The notes under the pieces were generated by a model that saw only the letters and a program-made list of their open reading frames with translations, was not told the origin of the DNA and ran no database searches. A program made the position numbers and the translations under genes. Source: SOIV01 sp964435925 (lineage in GTDB: Bacteria > Acidobacteriota > Aminicenantia > Aminicenantales > Aminicenantaceae). From it: 29,096 nt of DNA. This document shows, piece after piece, positions 14,911 to 22,581 of this stretch. Positions within the stretch are counted from its first letter, which is position 1; the number at the start of each line of letters is the position of its first letter. The stretch spans positions 1 to 29,096 of the forward strand of contig CAYTBG010000027.1 of the NCBI GenBank assembly GCA_964435925.1, in the 5' to 3' direction.

Positions 14911-15891
14911 ATGGCAAAAGAAATGAAAAAAATCATGGTCACCGGCTCAGTTGGTCAGATTGGCTCTGAATTAACCATGGCTTTGAGAAAGAAATATGGC
15001 AATGATAATGTCCTCGCCACCGGCCACAGAACAGAGCCCAGTCCTGGGCTCCGCGATTCTGGCCCGTTTGAATTTATAAATGTCGCAAAAAAGGAGACGA
15101 TCGAAGAAGTCGTTAAAAAATACAACATCGACACCATCTATCATCTGTCTGCAATTCTTTCTGCCGTGGGAGAAAAAAATCCTGTACTCTGCTGGGATGT
15201 GAACATGAACGGAACCTATAACATCCTTGAAGTGGCCTTGGAACATGAAATGACGAGAATCTTTATTCCCAGTTCTATAGCTGCTTTTGGCCCTGAAACT
15301 CCCCTTGATAATACTCCTCAGGAAACAATTTTAAGACCAAAAACGATGTATGGAGTGACCAAGGTTGCTGGAGAGCTTCTCTGCGATTATTATGTCAAGC
15401 GCTTCGGACTTGATATTCGAGGCTGCCGCTACCCGGGCATCATAAGCTATGAGACACTGCCTGGGGGAGGAACAACAGACTACGCCGTAGCTATCTATTT
15501 TGAAGCCGTAAAAAACAAAAAATACACCTGCTTTGTGAAAGAAGACACGAGACTCCCGATGATGTACATGCCAGACTGCCTCAAAGCTGCCGCAGATTTA
15601 ATGGAAGCAGATTTTTCCCGATTGAAACATCACTCTGACTTCAATGTGACTGCTATGAGTTTTTCTGCTGGCGAATTAGCGGCTGAAATCAAAAAATATA
15701 TTCCTGAATTCACTTGTGAGTACGAGCCCGATTTTCGGCAGGAAATCGCAGATTCATGGCCCAATTCTCTTGACGACTCTGCTGCCCGTAAGGAATGGGG
15801 ATGGGAGCCTAGCTACGATCTGGCTGCTATGACCAAGGATATGCTTGAAGTTCTCAGTAAACGCCACGCAGAGGGAAAACTGCATTATTAA
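14911..15891 (+). CDS. L-threonine 3-dehydrogenase, short-chain (epimerase-like) type
   Basis: Oxidises L-threonine to 2-amino-3-ketobutyrate with NAD+. 326 residues. An extended SDR fold: NAD-binding GxxGxxG at 12-18 (GSVGQIG), Ser121/122 (FIPSSIAAFG) and the catalytic pair Tyr147-x3-Lys151 (YGVTK). The sequence from CRYPGIISYETLPGGGTTDY onward and the C-terminal WPNSLDDSAARKEWGWEPSY are typical of UDP-galactose-epimerase-like threonine dehydrogenases, unrelated to the zinc-dependent Tdh of E. coli. The next gene, the 2-amino-3-ketobutyrate CoA ligase, uses its unstable product, which strongly supports the call over a sugar epimerase. GGAGGG at 14899-14904 sets the start. Confidence 0.88.
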   Translation: MAKEMKKIMVTGSVGQIGSELTMALRKKYGNDNVLATGHRTEPSPGLRDSGPFEFINVAKKETIEEVVKKYNIDTIYHLSAILSAVGEKNPVLCWDVNMNGTYNILEVALEHEMTRIFIPSSIAAFGPETPLDNTPQETILRPKTMYGVTKVAGELLCDYYVKRFGLDIRGCRYPGIISYETLPGGGTTDYAVAIYFEAVKNKKYTCFVKEDTRLPMMYMPDCLKAAADLMEADFSRLKHHSDFNVTAMSFSAGELAAEIKKYIPEFTCEYEPDFRQEIADSWPNSLDDSAARKEWGWEPSYDLAAMTKDMLEVLSKRHAEGKLHY

Positions 15892-16050
15892 TAATATCTG
15901 TATTAGCAGGCAATTAGCTTAAAAATCACTAACTCAGAAGGAATTTTCATGCTGATAAAAATAAGATCCTTCGCCTGCCATGGCAAAGATTATAACAAGT
16001 AAAAAATAAAGAGTGAAACGCAATAATAAACGGCAAACGGTTAAAAAAGA

Positions 16051-16079
16051 TAGACCTGAAATTGGATTTTTGATATAGT
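16051..16079 (+). promoter_or_regulatory. Possible promoter for kbl
   Basis: TAGACC (16051-16056), 17 bases, TATAGT (16074-16079), with the AAGGAGG ribosome-binding site at 16091 and ATG at 16104. If real, kbl has its own short leader although it follows the dehydrogenase gene by 212 bases. Confidence 0.33.
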
Positions 16080-16103
16080 CTAGAAACTCAAAGGAGGTAT
16101 TTA

Positions 16104-17306
16104 ATGTATGGAAAGATAAAAGAAGATTTGACCAAAGAAATTCAATCTATTCACGATGCAGGCCTCTACAAATCGGAAAGAATCATAATGACTCCCCAGG
16201 GAGCAGCAATCGAGGTTAAAGGCAATAAAGAAGTCCTGAATTTCTGCGCCAATAACTATTTAGGCCTGTCAAGCCACCCCAAAGTCATCGAAGCAGCCCA
16301 TAAGACTCTTGACGAATGGGGATACGGAATGAGCTCAGTTCGCTTTATCTGCGGGACTCAAGACATTCATAAGGTTTTAGAACAGAAGATAACTGCGTTT
16401 CTCCAGACAGAAGATACCATCCTCTATGCTGCCTGTTTTGACGCCAACGGAGGAGCCTTTGAACCTCTGATTGGAGCAGAAGACGCCATAATAACCGATC
16501 AGCTCAACCATGCATCTATTATTGATGGTATCCGCCTCTGCAAAGCCCAAAGACTCATTTATAAGCATGCTGACATGTCTGATCTCGAAGAGAAATTAAA
16601 GGAAACTCAGGGAGTCCGTTACAGATTGGTGGCCACTGACGGTGTGTTTTCCATGAATGGTGATATTGCAAAACTTGATGAAATCTGTGAGCTGACAGAT
16701 AAATACGACGCCATGATAATGGTTGACGATGCCCATGCAACAGGATTTATTGGCAAAACAGGGAGAGGAACCCCTGAATACAGAGGAGTAATGGGCAGAA
16801 TAGATATCATCACAGGAACTCTAGGCAAAGCCCTCGGAGGTGCCTCAGGCGGATTTATTTCCGGAAGAAAAGAGCTCATCGAGCTTTACAGACAGCGCTC
16901 AAGACCCTATCTTTTCAGCAATACCTTAGCTCCCGTTGTTGCTGGTGCGTCGATTGCCGTCTTTGACCTCCTTTCTGAAACTACAGAGCTTAGGGATAAA
17001 CTGGAAGATAACACAAAGTACTTCCGGGAAAAAATGACAAAAGCTGGATTTGACATAACACCCGGAGTCCACCCTATTGTTCCTATTATGCTCGGTAAAT
17101 TTGAAAATGATGCCAAGCTTTCTCAAGATATGGCCCGCGATCTCCTTGAAGATGGAATTTATGTCATTGGATTTTACTATCCTGTTGTCCCTCGAGGCCA
17201 GGCCAGGATAAGAGTCCAGCTCTCAGCAGGCCATGAAAAACACCACCTGGATAAAGCCCTAGAAGCTTTCACCAAAGTCGGAAAGAAATATAACGTTATT
17301 CCGTAG
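16104..17306 (+). CDS. kbl: Glycine C-acetyltransferase (2-amino-3-ketobutyrate CoA ligase)
   Basis: PLP enzyme that splits 2-amino-3-ketobutyrate with CoA into glycine and acetyl-CoA. 400 residues, the usual length. It has the alpha-oxoamine synthase features: FCANNYLGLSSHP near 48-59, His136 in NHAS (stacks on PLP), Asp209 in VDDAHATG (binds the PLP nitrogen) and the Schiff-base Lys242 in TGTLGKALGG. The RGQARIRVQLSAGH stretch near the C-terminus is typical of Kbl. With the preceding dehydrogenase it completes threonine breakdown. AAGGAGG lies 7 bases upstream of the ATG. Confidence 0.94.
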   Translation: MYGKIKEDLTKEIQSIHDAGLYKSERIIMTPQGAAIEVKGNKEVLNFCANNYLGLSSHPKVIEAAHKTLDEWGYGMSSVRFICGTQDIHKVLEQKITAFLQTEDTILYAACFDANGGAFEPLIGAEDAIITDQLNHASIIDGIRLCKAQRLIYKHADMSDLEEKLKETQGVRYRLVATDGVFSMNGDIAKLDEICELTDKYDAMIMVDDAHATGFIGKTGRGTPEYRGVMGRIDIITGTLGKALGGASGGFISGRKELIELYRQRSRPYLFSNTLAPVVAGASIAVFDLLSETTELRDKLEDNTKYFREKMTKAGFDITPGVHPIVPIMLGKFENDAKLSQDMARDLLEDGIYVIGFYYPVVPRGQARIRVQLSAGHEKHHLDKALEAFTKVGKKYNVIP

Positions 17307-17320
17307 TATAGATAAGCTTC

Positions 17321-17542
17321 TGGGGTCAGGTCTTGCTTTTTGCTTGTCTCAAAAATCTCATACAAACGCATTAAAATCTAACTGCAAGGATGAGTGAGGG
17401 CGGCCTATATATCTCCTATCTTCAGGATGAGACCGCCACGCCCCCTTGCCCATCTATAAAAAAAGCGGGATCGCCCGCGATGTAATGCATGAGTATAAAT
17501 TACGTTTGCATGAACAAAGGCAAAAAGCAAGACCTGACCCCA
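17321..17542. repeat. Family A miniature inverted-repeat element, copy 2
   Basis: 222 bp with perfect 23-base inverted arms (17321-17343 and 17520-17542), outer end TGGGGTCAGGTCTTGC. The interior is homologous to copy 1 (CTCATACAAACGCATTAAAA, CTATCTTCAGGATGAGA) and keeps the GCGGG-ATCG-CCCGC hairpin at 17465-17478. It fills the space between the convergent kbl (stop 14 bases before) and nhaC (stop 10 bases after), so the long hairpin may also end transcription from both sides; that role is inferred. Confidence 0.88.
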
Positions 17543-17552
17543 CCAATTGATA

Positions 17553-18941
17553 TCAGTCTGACTCTTTTATCTTTTCCATAGTGATCCCGGTATAGCCATA
17601 AAACAAAGAAACGAGGGGATTCAATAGATTCAGAAAGGCATAAGGAAGATAGAGAAGAGGATTTACTCCTAAGGTCGCGCCCATAAAAGCACCACAGCTA
17701 TTCCAGGGAATGAGAGGAGAAGTAAGAGTTCCTGAATCTTCTAAACAGCGAGAAAGATTTTTGGGGTGCAGGCCCATCTCATCAAATGCATTTTTATACA
17801 TCCTTCCTGGAATAACAATCGCTATGTACTGGTCTGAGGCAATTACATTCAGCCCGATGCAGCTGAAAATAGTAGTTGCCACAAGTGACCCTGTTCTCTT
17901 TACTCTTTTAAGAAGGGATTCGGCTAAAACCTCTAACATCCCCGTTTTCTCCATTATGCCGCCAAAAGAAAGGGCACAGATAATCAAGGCTACTGTTGTC
18001 ATCATACTCTCAAGACCGCCTCTGGTCAGCAAGTCATCAACCATCTTAACTCCTGTCTGAGAAACATACCCAGATTGAGCAGTCTGGATTACTTCGGCCA
18101 AAGGTCTTGATTGTGTGATCATGGCAAAAATTCCGCCCAAGACAGTTCCTCCTAACAAAGCAGGCAAAGGAGGAATCTTTTTTACGACCATTACTATAAC
18201 CAAAAGGGGAGGAAGCAAAAGAATGGGGTGAATGAAAAAATTTGTTTTGATGGTGGAAAGAATTACATTGATGTTTTCTGCCCTCATGCCCCCTCCCGAA
18301 AATCTAGTTCCGAGCAATCCATATAGAATAATTGAAATAACATATCCTGGAGCAGTTGTGTAGACCATATGCCTTATATGGGAAAACAGATCTGTTCCTG
18401 CCACAGCAGGAGCTAGATTGGTTGTATCTGAGAGAGGTGACATTTTATCACCAAAGTAAGCTCCTGAAATAATTGCTCCGGCTACCATAGCAACCGGAAC
18501 TCCCAGGCCTTGGCCCACACCGATTAGTGCAACTCCGACTGTTCCAGCTGTCGACCAAGAAGATCCTGTTCCCAGAGAAACGATTGAACAGATGATAAGA
18601 GTAGCCACAAGAAAAATTCCTGGAGAGAGAATCTTTAAACCGTAATAAATCATTGATGGGACAATCCCTCCCATAATCCAGGTGCCGATCATCGTGCCGA
18701 CAACCATCAGAATCAGAATTGCGCCCATGGCCAACATAATCCCATGAACCATCCCTTCCTGAATTTCCTTCCAGGGACGTTTTAAGATAACGGCAATACA
18801 GGCAGCAACAGTAGCAGCACTGATTAATGGGATGTGAGGTGGTTGTTTGAAAACACCGATTGTCAAGGCTAAAGCAACAATTAAAAAAACAACAGGAATA
18901 AGGGCAGTTCCTAGCCTTATTCTCTTCCTTTTATCTGTCAT
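17553..18941 (-). CDS. nhaC: Na+/H+ antiporter, NhaC family
   Basis: Inner-membrane antiporter exporting Na+ (or exchanging organic ions) for H+. 462 residues with about 11 hydrophobic segments. Family hallmarks: SLGTGSSWSTAGTVGVALIG, then GAIISGAYFGDKMSPLSDTT, and IASDQYIAIVIPGRMYKNAF towards the end. The ATG at 18941 follows a weak AAGG. It stands as a single gene; the AGCS symporter at the other end of the window suggests a Na+ economy in which this protein restores the gradient. Substrate variants exist in the family, for example malate/lactate antiport in MleN-like members, so pure Na+/H+ exchange is an inference. Confidence 0.9.
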   Translation of the reverse strand: MTDKRKRIRLGTALIPVVFLIVALALTIGVFKQPPHIPLISAATVAACIAVILKRPWKEIQEGMVHGIMLAMGAILILMVVGTMIGTWIMGGIVPSMIYYGLKILSPGIFLVATLIICSIVSLGTGSSWSTAGTVGVALIGVGQGLGVPVAMVAGAIISGAYFGDKMSPLSDTTNLAPAVAGTDLFSHIRHMVYTTAPGYVISIILYGLLGTRFSGGGMRAENINVILSTIKTNFFIHPILLLPPLLVIVMVVKKIPPLPALLGGTVLGGIFAMITQSRPLAEVIQTAQSGYVSQTGVKMVDDLLTRGGLESMMTTVALIICALSFGGIMEKTGMLEVLAESLLKRVKRTGSLVATTIFSCIGLNVIASDQYIAIVIPGRMYKNAFDEMGLHPKNLSRCLEDSGTLTSPLIPWNSCGAFMGATLGVNPLLYLPYAFLNLLNPLVSLFYGYTGITMEKIKESD

Positions 18942-19105
18942 GCCTTAATGCTCAAAAGTTAAGTTAAGAAATTTTAAGCGATAAGACAGCAAAAAGCAAA
19001 TAGCTGGGATCAGATGTAAGCATCTCCATTTCCGTGATAATTGGTTGCTATGTTCAGGACAAAGGTTTTGGAAAATAGCTGCAGCGACCATTGAAGAAAG
19101 TTAAT

Positions 19106-19217
19106 GGGGACGTTCCCCAAAGTACCACCCTTTAATTCATTTATTTAATTAAAAAAAATATTGATAAAGGCAGCCAATTTCTAATATGAAAAGGATGGTA
19201 CTTTGGGGAACGTCCCC
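19106..19217. repeat. Family B miniature inverted-repeat element
   Basis: 112 bp bounded by perfect 22-base inverted arms (19106-19127 and 19196-19217), outer end GGGGACGTTCCCCAAAGTA, with imperfect inverted similarity inside them and an AT-rich centre. The outer 13 bases are themselves nearly palindromic. No coding capacity. It lies in the 378-bp gap between the start of nhaC and the end of pyrE. The form is that of a MITE or REP-like hairpin, unrelated in sequence to family A. Confidence 0.8.
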
Positions 19218-19317
19218 GTATTCCATACAGCCTTCGCCAAGCAGGGAACCCGACGGAGAGTAGGGCGTCGAGTATGCGGGGTCAGGCCTGATCTCGAAGA
19301 GATGAGTTACTGGAGGC
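19218..19317. other. Possible remnant sequence attached to the family B element
   Basis: About 100 bases between the family B arm and the pyrE stop are GC-richer than the flanks and include GGGGTCAGGC (19278-19287). One minus-strand frame stays open from just past the pyrE stop through the element arm (AYSTPYSPSGSLLGEGCMEY). That run looks to me like sequence often carried next to GGGGACGTTCCC repeats, but there is no start codon context and I call no gene. Confidence 0.25.
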
Positions 19318-19319
19318 TA

Positions 19320-19886
19320 TTATTTCAGGAGATCATCCCGGGTAAGAAGGGAAATAAACTTGTAACCTTTCTCTTCCAAGTTTTCCCTCCCTCCTTCAAG
19401 ACGATCAACTAAAGTCAAAGTCAAAACTACCTTCCCTCCTTCTTCTTCCACTGCTTGACATGCTTTTAGTGTTGATCCTCCACTTGTCACTACATCATCA
19501 ACCACAGCCACCTTCCAGCCTTTTTCGAAAGGGCCTTCTATCATTTTCCGCTCTCCATGTTTTTTTGGCTCTTTACGAACGATAAAGGCGGGCAAAGGCC
19601 TTTCTGTCTCAGCACTCAGTGCAGCAACAGCGCTGACAATAGGATCTGCTCCCAAAGTGTAACCGCCGATAGCGTCTATATCAAAAGGTTTGAGTATATC
19701 CAGGATCAACCGCGCGCTAAGAAAGGCTCCCTTTGGGTCAAGAGTTGTCATTTTGGCATCGATATAATAATTACTCGTCCTTCCAGAAGTAAGGACCCGC
19801 ACAATACCTGTTGTTAACGACTTATCTTTGACCAATTCAATAAGGTTTTCTTTCAAATTTTTTTTATCCAATCGTTCACTCCTCAT
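19320..19886 (-). CDS. pyrE: Orotate phosphoribosyltransferase
   Basis: Joins orotate to PRPP to make OMP, the fifth step of UMP synthesis. 188 residues. The PRPP-binding loop VAVVDDVVTSGGST is at 126-139, the catalytic flexible loop FIVRKEPKKHGE at 101-112, and SGRTSNYYIDAK at 34-45 binds orotate. The ATG at 19886 is 6 bases past the stop of the SpoIID gene, so the pair is co-transcribed. AGGAG inside the first codons is well placed for a TTG start at 19871, giving a protein five residues shorter; I kept the ATG because it is the stronger codon. No other pyr genes are nearby. Confidence 0.93.
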   Translation of the reverse strand: MRSERLDKKNLKENLIELVKDKSLTTGIVRVLTSGRTSNYYIDAKMTTLDPKGAFLSARLILDILKPFDIDAIGGYTLGADPIVSAVAALSAETERPLPAFIVRKEPKKHGERKMIEGPFEKGWKVAVVDDVVTSGGSTLKACQAVEEEGGKVVLTLTLVDRLEGGRENLEEKGYKFISLLTRDDLLK

Positions 19887-19892
19887 CCCAGG

Positions 19893-22109
19893 CTAATATT
19901 TTTTGCTTATTTTAATACCCCTGTAATATTTTTTCAATATCTCCTTATAGCCAGCTCCAGCCTGTGCCATTCCAAAAGCTCCTACCTGGCAGAGACCAAC
20001 TCCGTGTCCAAATCCTCTTCCATAAAATGTGAAATGCGTGATACGGCCTTCCGTATCATATTCTCTGTCTATTACAAAAAGTGTTTCCTTAAGGCCCAAA
20101 ACTCTCCGAATTCTTAAGCCTTTGACAACAGTCTGAGTCTCCCCGCCCTTGATTAAGACCTCAACAACTCTCTGGGACTTTCCTCTCCTTTGAGGAATAA
20201 TATCCTCAAGCTCGCCCACCGGATAATACTGATTTATCCTTTTCTCCAATGCCTCCTGTGATATTCTTAACTCCCAGCGGTTGAAGGGCGAACTCCTGTC
20301 CATGATATTTGTGTGAGAAGGATAAATAACTTCCAACAACCGAGTCTCTCCATCCCTTTCTATTATCCTTACCTCATCCCCTGCCAGGATATAAACATGA
20401 GAAGCAAAAAAGTAATCTCTTCCGTCCCTTCTCAATAGAAAGATGTCGGGGGAGAGCCGGAATTGTTTCTTTTCTTTCTCCTCCTCTAATTCAATCGTAT
20501 CTTTGTTGAGCGATTTGAAAGTTCCCTGGTGAGCTATATTTTGATAATTCTGGATGACCTTCCCCAGGCAAAAAGCCAGCTCTCCCCTTGAAAGGAGTCT
20601 TTCCAAATTTAGAATTGCCTCCGAGGACGAGAATATCCCTGCCTGAATGAGATAAGCCAGATTATCTCTTTCCTTGCTTTTCAGGTTTTTAAAATCTTTC
20701 ATGATGTAATCTTTTTCTGTGTCGTACAACAAATTTTCCACTCTGTTATGCCAATCAAAGGTATCAATAATAAGATTTCCAAGAGTTACAAAATTCATGT
20801 GAGAAGCTTCTGGAGTGAACTTGTCATTATTTCTTCCCAGTAAATCCAGGGCATTCCTGATCCAGCCTGTCACCTCTGTAAAGGAACCCTCCTCTCTGTA
20901 ATAATCAGGATTTATTTCTGGAGGAATCACTTTTAAACTTATGAGAAAGGCAATTTCTGGACTGATATTTTTTCCGCTCATATGAATAGGCTCTATCATA
21001 TTTTTGCTCTTCAGCAACCACTCATTCTTCTTTTCATAAACACAATCTGTGCTTCTCAAATAGGGCAGAGCAGGACCGGTGAAGATGTTTTCCACATCTT
21101 CTGTCATTCCTCCACAAGTACTTGTATAAAGAGCATTGATCACTCTCCCCCTATAAAGGGCAACCTCCCCATACGTTAGCTCTACAGCCTTGCTGCTCAG
21201 AGGATGCTCAGCGCTCATTCCTTGGTAAAATTGAGCTTTCGGCGAAGCACCAAGGTCAAAGCCCAGTTCTTTATTCAGTCCTAAGCTTCTGATTGCATAG
21301 GTTCTGGCGGCTACAGCTTGAGCTTTATGGGCTTCAAGTTCGGGGTAGGTATAGGGAGAAAGCTCGCTGGGAACAACGCTTTTTAAGTAATCCTCAAGGT
21401 TTAAAATATTGATCAGGACAATACCTTTGGAGCAGGCTCTGAGGACAAATATACCTCTATAATCTCGTCCGTTAAAAGTGAGAAAGCTCTGGGGATTGCC
21501 GGGAACAAAATAAAGAGCCGCATTATCGCTTAAGCCCTTCAGTTCATCATTTACAAGAATCCAGAGAAGTTTTGACTCCTCCTCTGTGATATCTTCTCGC
21601 AAAATCCAGGTTTCCGCAATTCCAATTTCATTCAGTTTCTTGATGAAGCTCAATGCGTCGCCTCTTGTTAAAAAAGCTCCAACCTTGACTAAAAAAGCTC
21701 CAGAAATTTCATTCTCATCATTCTTAACAACATAAACTTTGGCTTCAATCTTTTGCCTTAGATCTTGAGCTATTATCTCTGCCTCTTCCCTTTCTTTACT
21801 CTGGGCAACCTGGATGACAAATTTTTCGGTTAATTTTTTCCGCCGACCTTTTATATAGACCTCATCTACGTCATCAGCCAAAAGTTTGTAACTTGCATTG
21901 ACCTCGTATACCTTCATTCCAGAAGAAGAACAAATGTTTATGCTTCGCAGATTTACGCCGAGCCCTATTTTTACTACGGGTTTCTGGATCAGATATCCAT
22001 GAAAAAAAGTCTGCTCTTTTCCAAATTCAGCCGGTGCCGCCCAAAAAATGCACAAAAAAAGAATGATTATAATAATATACTTCAGGGATTTGTAAGTGGC
22101 GCTGTGCAT
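19893..22109 (-). CDS. SpoIID/LytB-domain protein with SPOR-like and SLH-like regions
   Basis: Probable envelope peptidoglycan lytic enzyme. I chose the ATG at 22109 (738 residues); a GTG at 22151 would add 14. An N-terminal hydrophobic segment (about 9-25) exports or anchors it. Residues about 95-172 look like a SPOR module (FVIQVAQSKEREEAEIIAQD, then FLVKVGAF). The SpoIID core is at about 225-365: EDYLKSVVPSELSP with the candidate catalytic Glu249, AHKAQAVAARTYA, ALYTSTCGGMTEDVENIF. The closing motif GRGFGHGVGLCQVGAFGMAQ lies only at about 690-715, so roughly 300 residues are inserted; part of this (DNLAYLIQAGIF, ERLLSRGELAFCLGKVI) resembles S-layer homology repeats. Cleavage of stem-stripped glycan strands is known for SpoIID; the target here is inferred. 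Confidence 0.85.
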   Translation of the reverse strand: MHSATYKSLKYIIIIILFLCIFWAAPAEFGKEQTFFHGYLIQKPVVKIGLGVNLRSINICSSSGMKVYEVNASYKLLADDVDEVYIKGRRKKLTEKFVIQVAQSKEREEAEIIAQDLRQKIEAKVYVVKNDENEISGAFLVKVGAFLTRGDALSFIKKLNEIGIAETWILREDITEEESKLLWILVNDELKGLSDNAALYFVPGNPQSFLTFNGRDYRGIFVLRACSKGIVLINILNLEDYLKSVVPSELSPYTYPELEAHKAQAVAARTYAIRSLGLNKELGFDLGASPKAQFYQGMSAEHPLSSKAVELTYGEVALYRGRVINALYTSTCGGMTEDVENIFTGPALPYLRSTDCVYEKKNEWLLKSKNMIEPIHMSGKNISPEIAFLISLKVIPPEINPDYYREEGSFTEVTGWIRNALDLLGRNNDKFTPEASHMNFVTLGNLIIDTFDWHNRVENLLYDTEKDYIMKDFKNLKSKERDNLAYLIQAGIFSSSEAILNLERLLSRGELAFCLGKVIQNYQNIAHQGTFKSLNKDTIELEEEKEKKQFRLSPDIFLLRRDGRDYFFASHVYILAGDEVRIIERDGETRLLEVIYPSHTNIMDRSSPFNRWELRISQEALEKRINQYYPVGELEDIIPQRRGKSQRVVEVLIKGGETQTVVKGLRIRRVLGLKETLFVIDREYDTEGRITHFTFYGRGFGHGVGLCQVGAFGMAQAGAGYKEILKKYYRGIKISKKY

Positions 22110-22191
22110 TTGCTGGCTTTTTCCTATAAAGGCATATATAAAAATTATCACGATATGGAGAAAAAATCAATATATGTAACCTCTTTATTTA

Positions 22192-22219
22192 TTTATACAA
22201 TATATAGTATTATCTTCAA
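22192..22219 (-). promoter_or_regulatory. Predicted promoter for the spoIID-like gene and pyrE
   Basis: Read on the minus strand: TTGAAG (22219-22214), 16 bases, TATAAA (22197-22192), leaving a leader of about 75 bases to the ATG at 22109. Confidence 0.4.
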
Positions 22220-22358
22220 CTATTAGGTATATATTCTATAGGAATTGTAAGAATAAATCAAGAACCTCTTACAAGTTGTAACCATCTCGCTTTTTGCGCT
22301 AAGGAAGTGCTCAGGCAATAAGGTTAAAAAACACGTTGCTTTTGCTCCAACGAATAAA

Positions 22359-22441
22359 TGGGGACAGGCCCCTTTTTTGTAACAAAGAGAACATTTTCAA
22401 CTCGTGGACGGAACAACAGAAAAAGGAGCTTTCCCCCCCCA
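22359..22441. repeat. Degenerate inverted-repeat element
   Basis: 83 bp with imperfect inverted ends: TGGGGACAGGCCCCTTTTT at 22359-22377 against the complement of AAAAAGGAGCTTTCCCCCCCCA at the right side (22420-22441). CTCCTTTTT/CCCCTTTTT and the GGGG outer ends match and the middle has decayed. Probably a third family of small element, in the 470-bp gap between the spoIID-like gene and the M14 gene. Confidence 0.42.
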
Positions 22442-22498
22442 TGGCATTTTCTGTTGACTTGTAAGGGTCAAACGCTCAAAATCTAGGTGAATATGTAT

Positions 22499-22550
22499 CC
22501 TGAATTATTTATAAAAACTGCCACTATCTTTATTTCGTGAATAATTCAGG
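22499..22550. repeat. Stem-loop ahead of the M14 peptidase gene
   Basis: Perfect 11-base inverted arms CCTGAATTATT (22499-22509) and AATAATTCAGG (22540-22550) around a 30-base loop, ending 32 bases before the ATG. A promoter-like TTGACT lies upstream at 22454-22459 with a poor -10 (CAAAAT). It could be a leader hairpin or an operator pair. Confidence 0.45.
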
Positions 22551-22581
22551 GTAAAAGTTAAACGGGATAAAAGGAGAAAAA

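Noticed and set aside
15976..15985. The palindrome TGCCATGGCA upstream of kbl
   Set aside because: Ten bases only, far from any promoter box; not enough to propose an operator.
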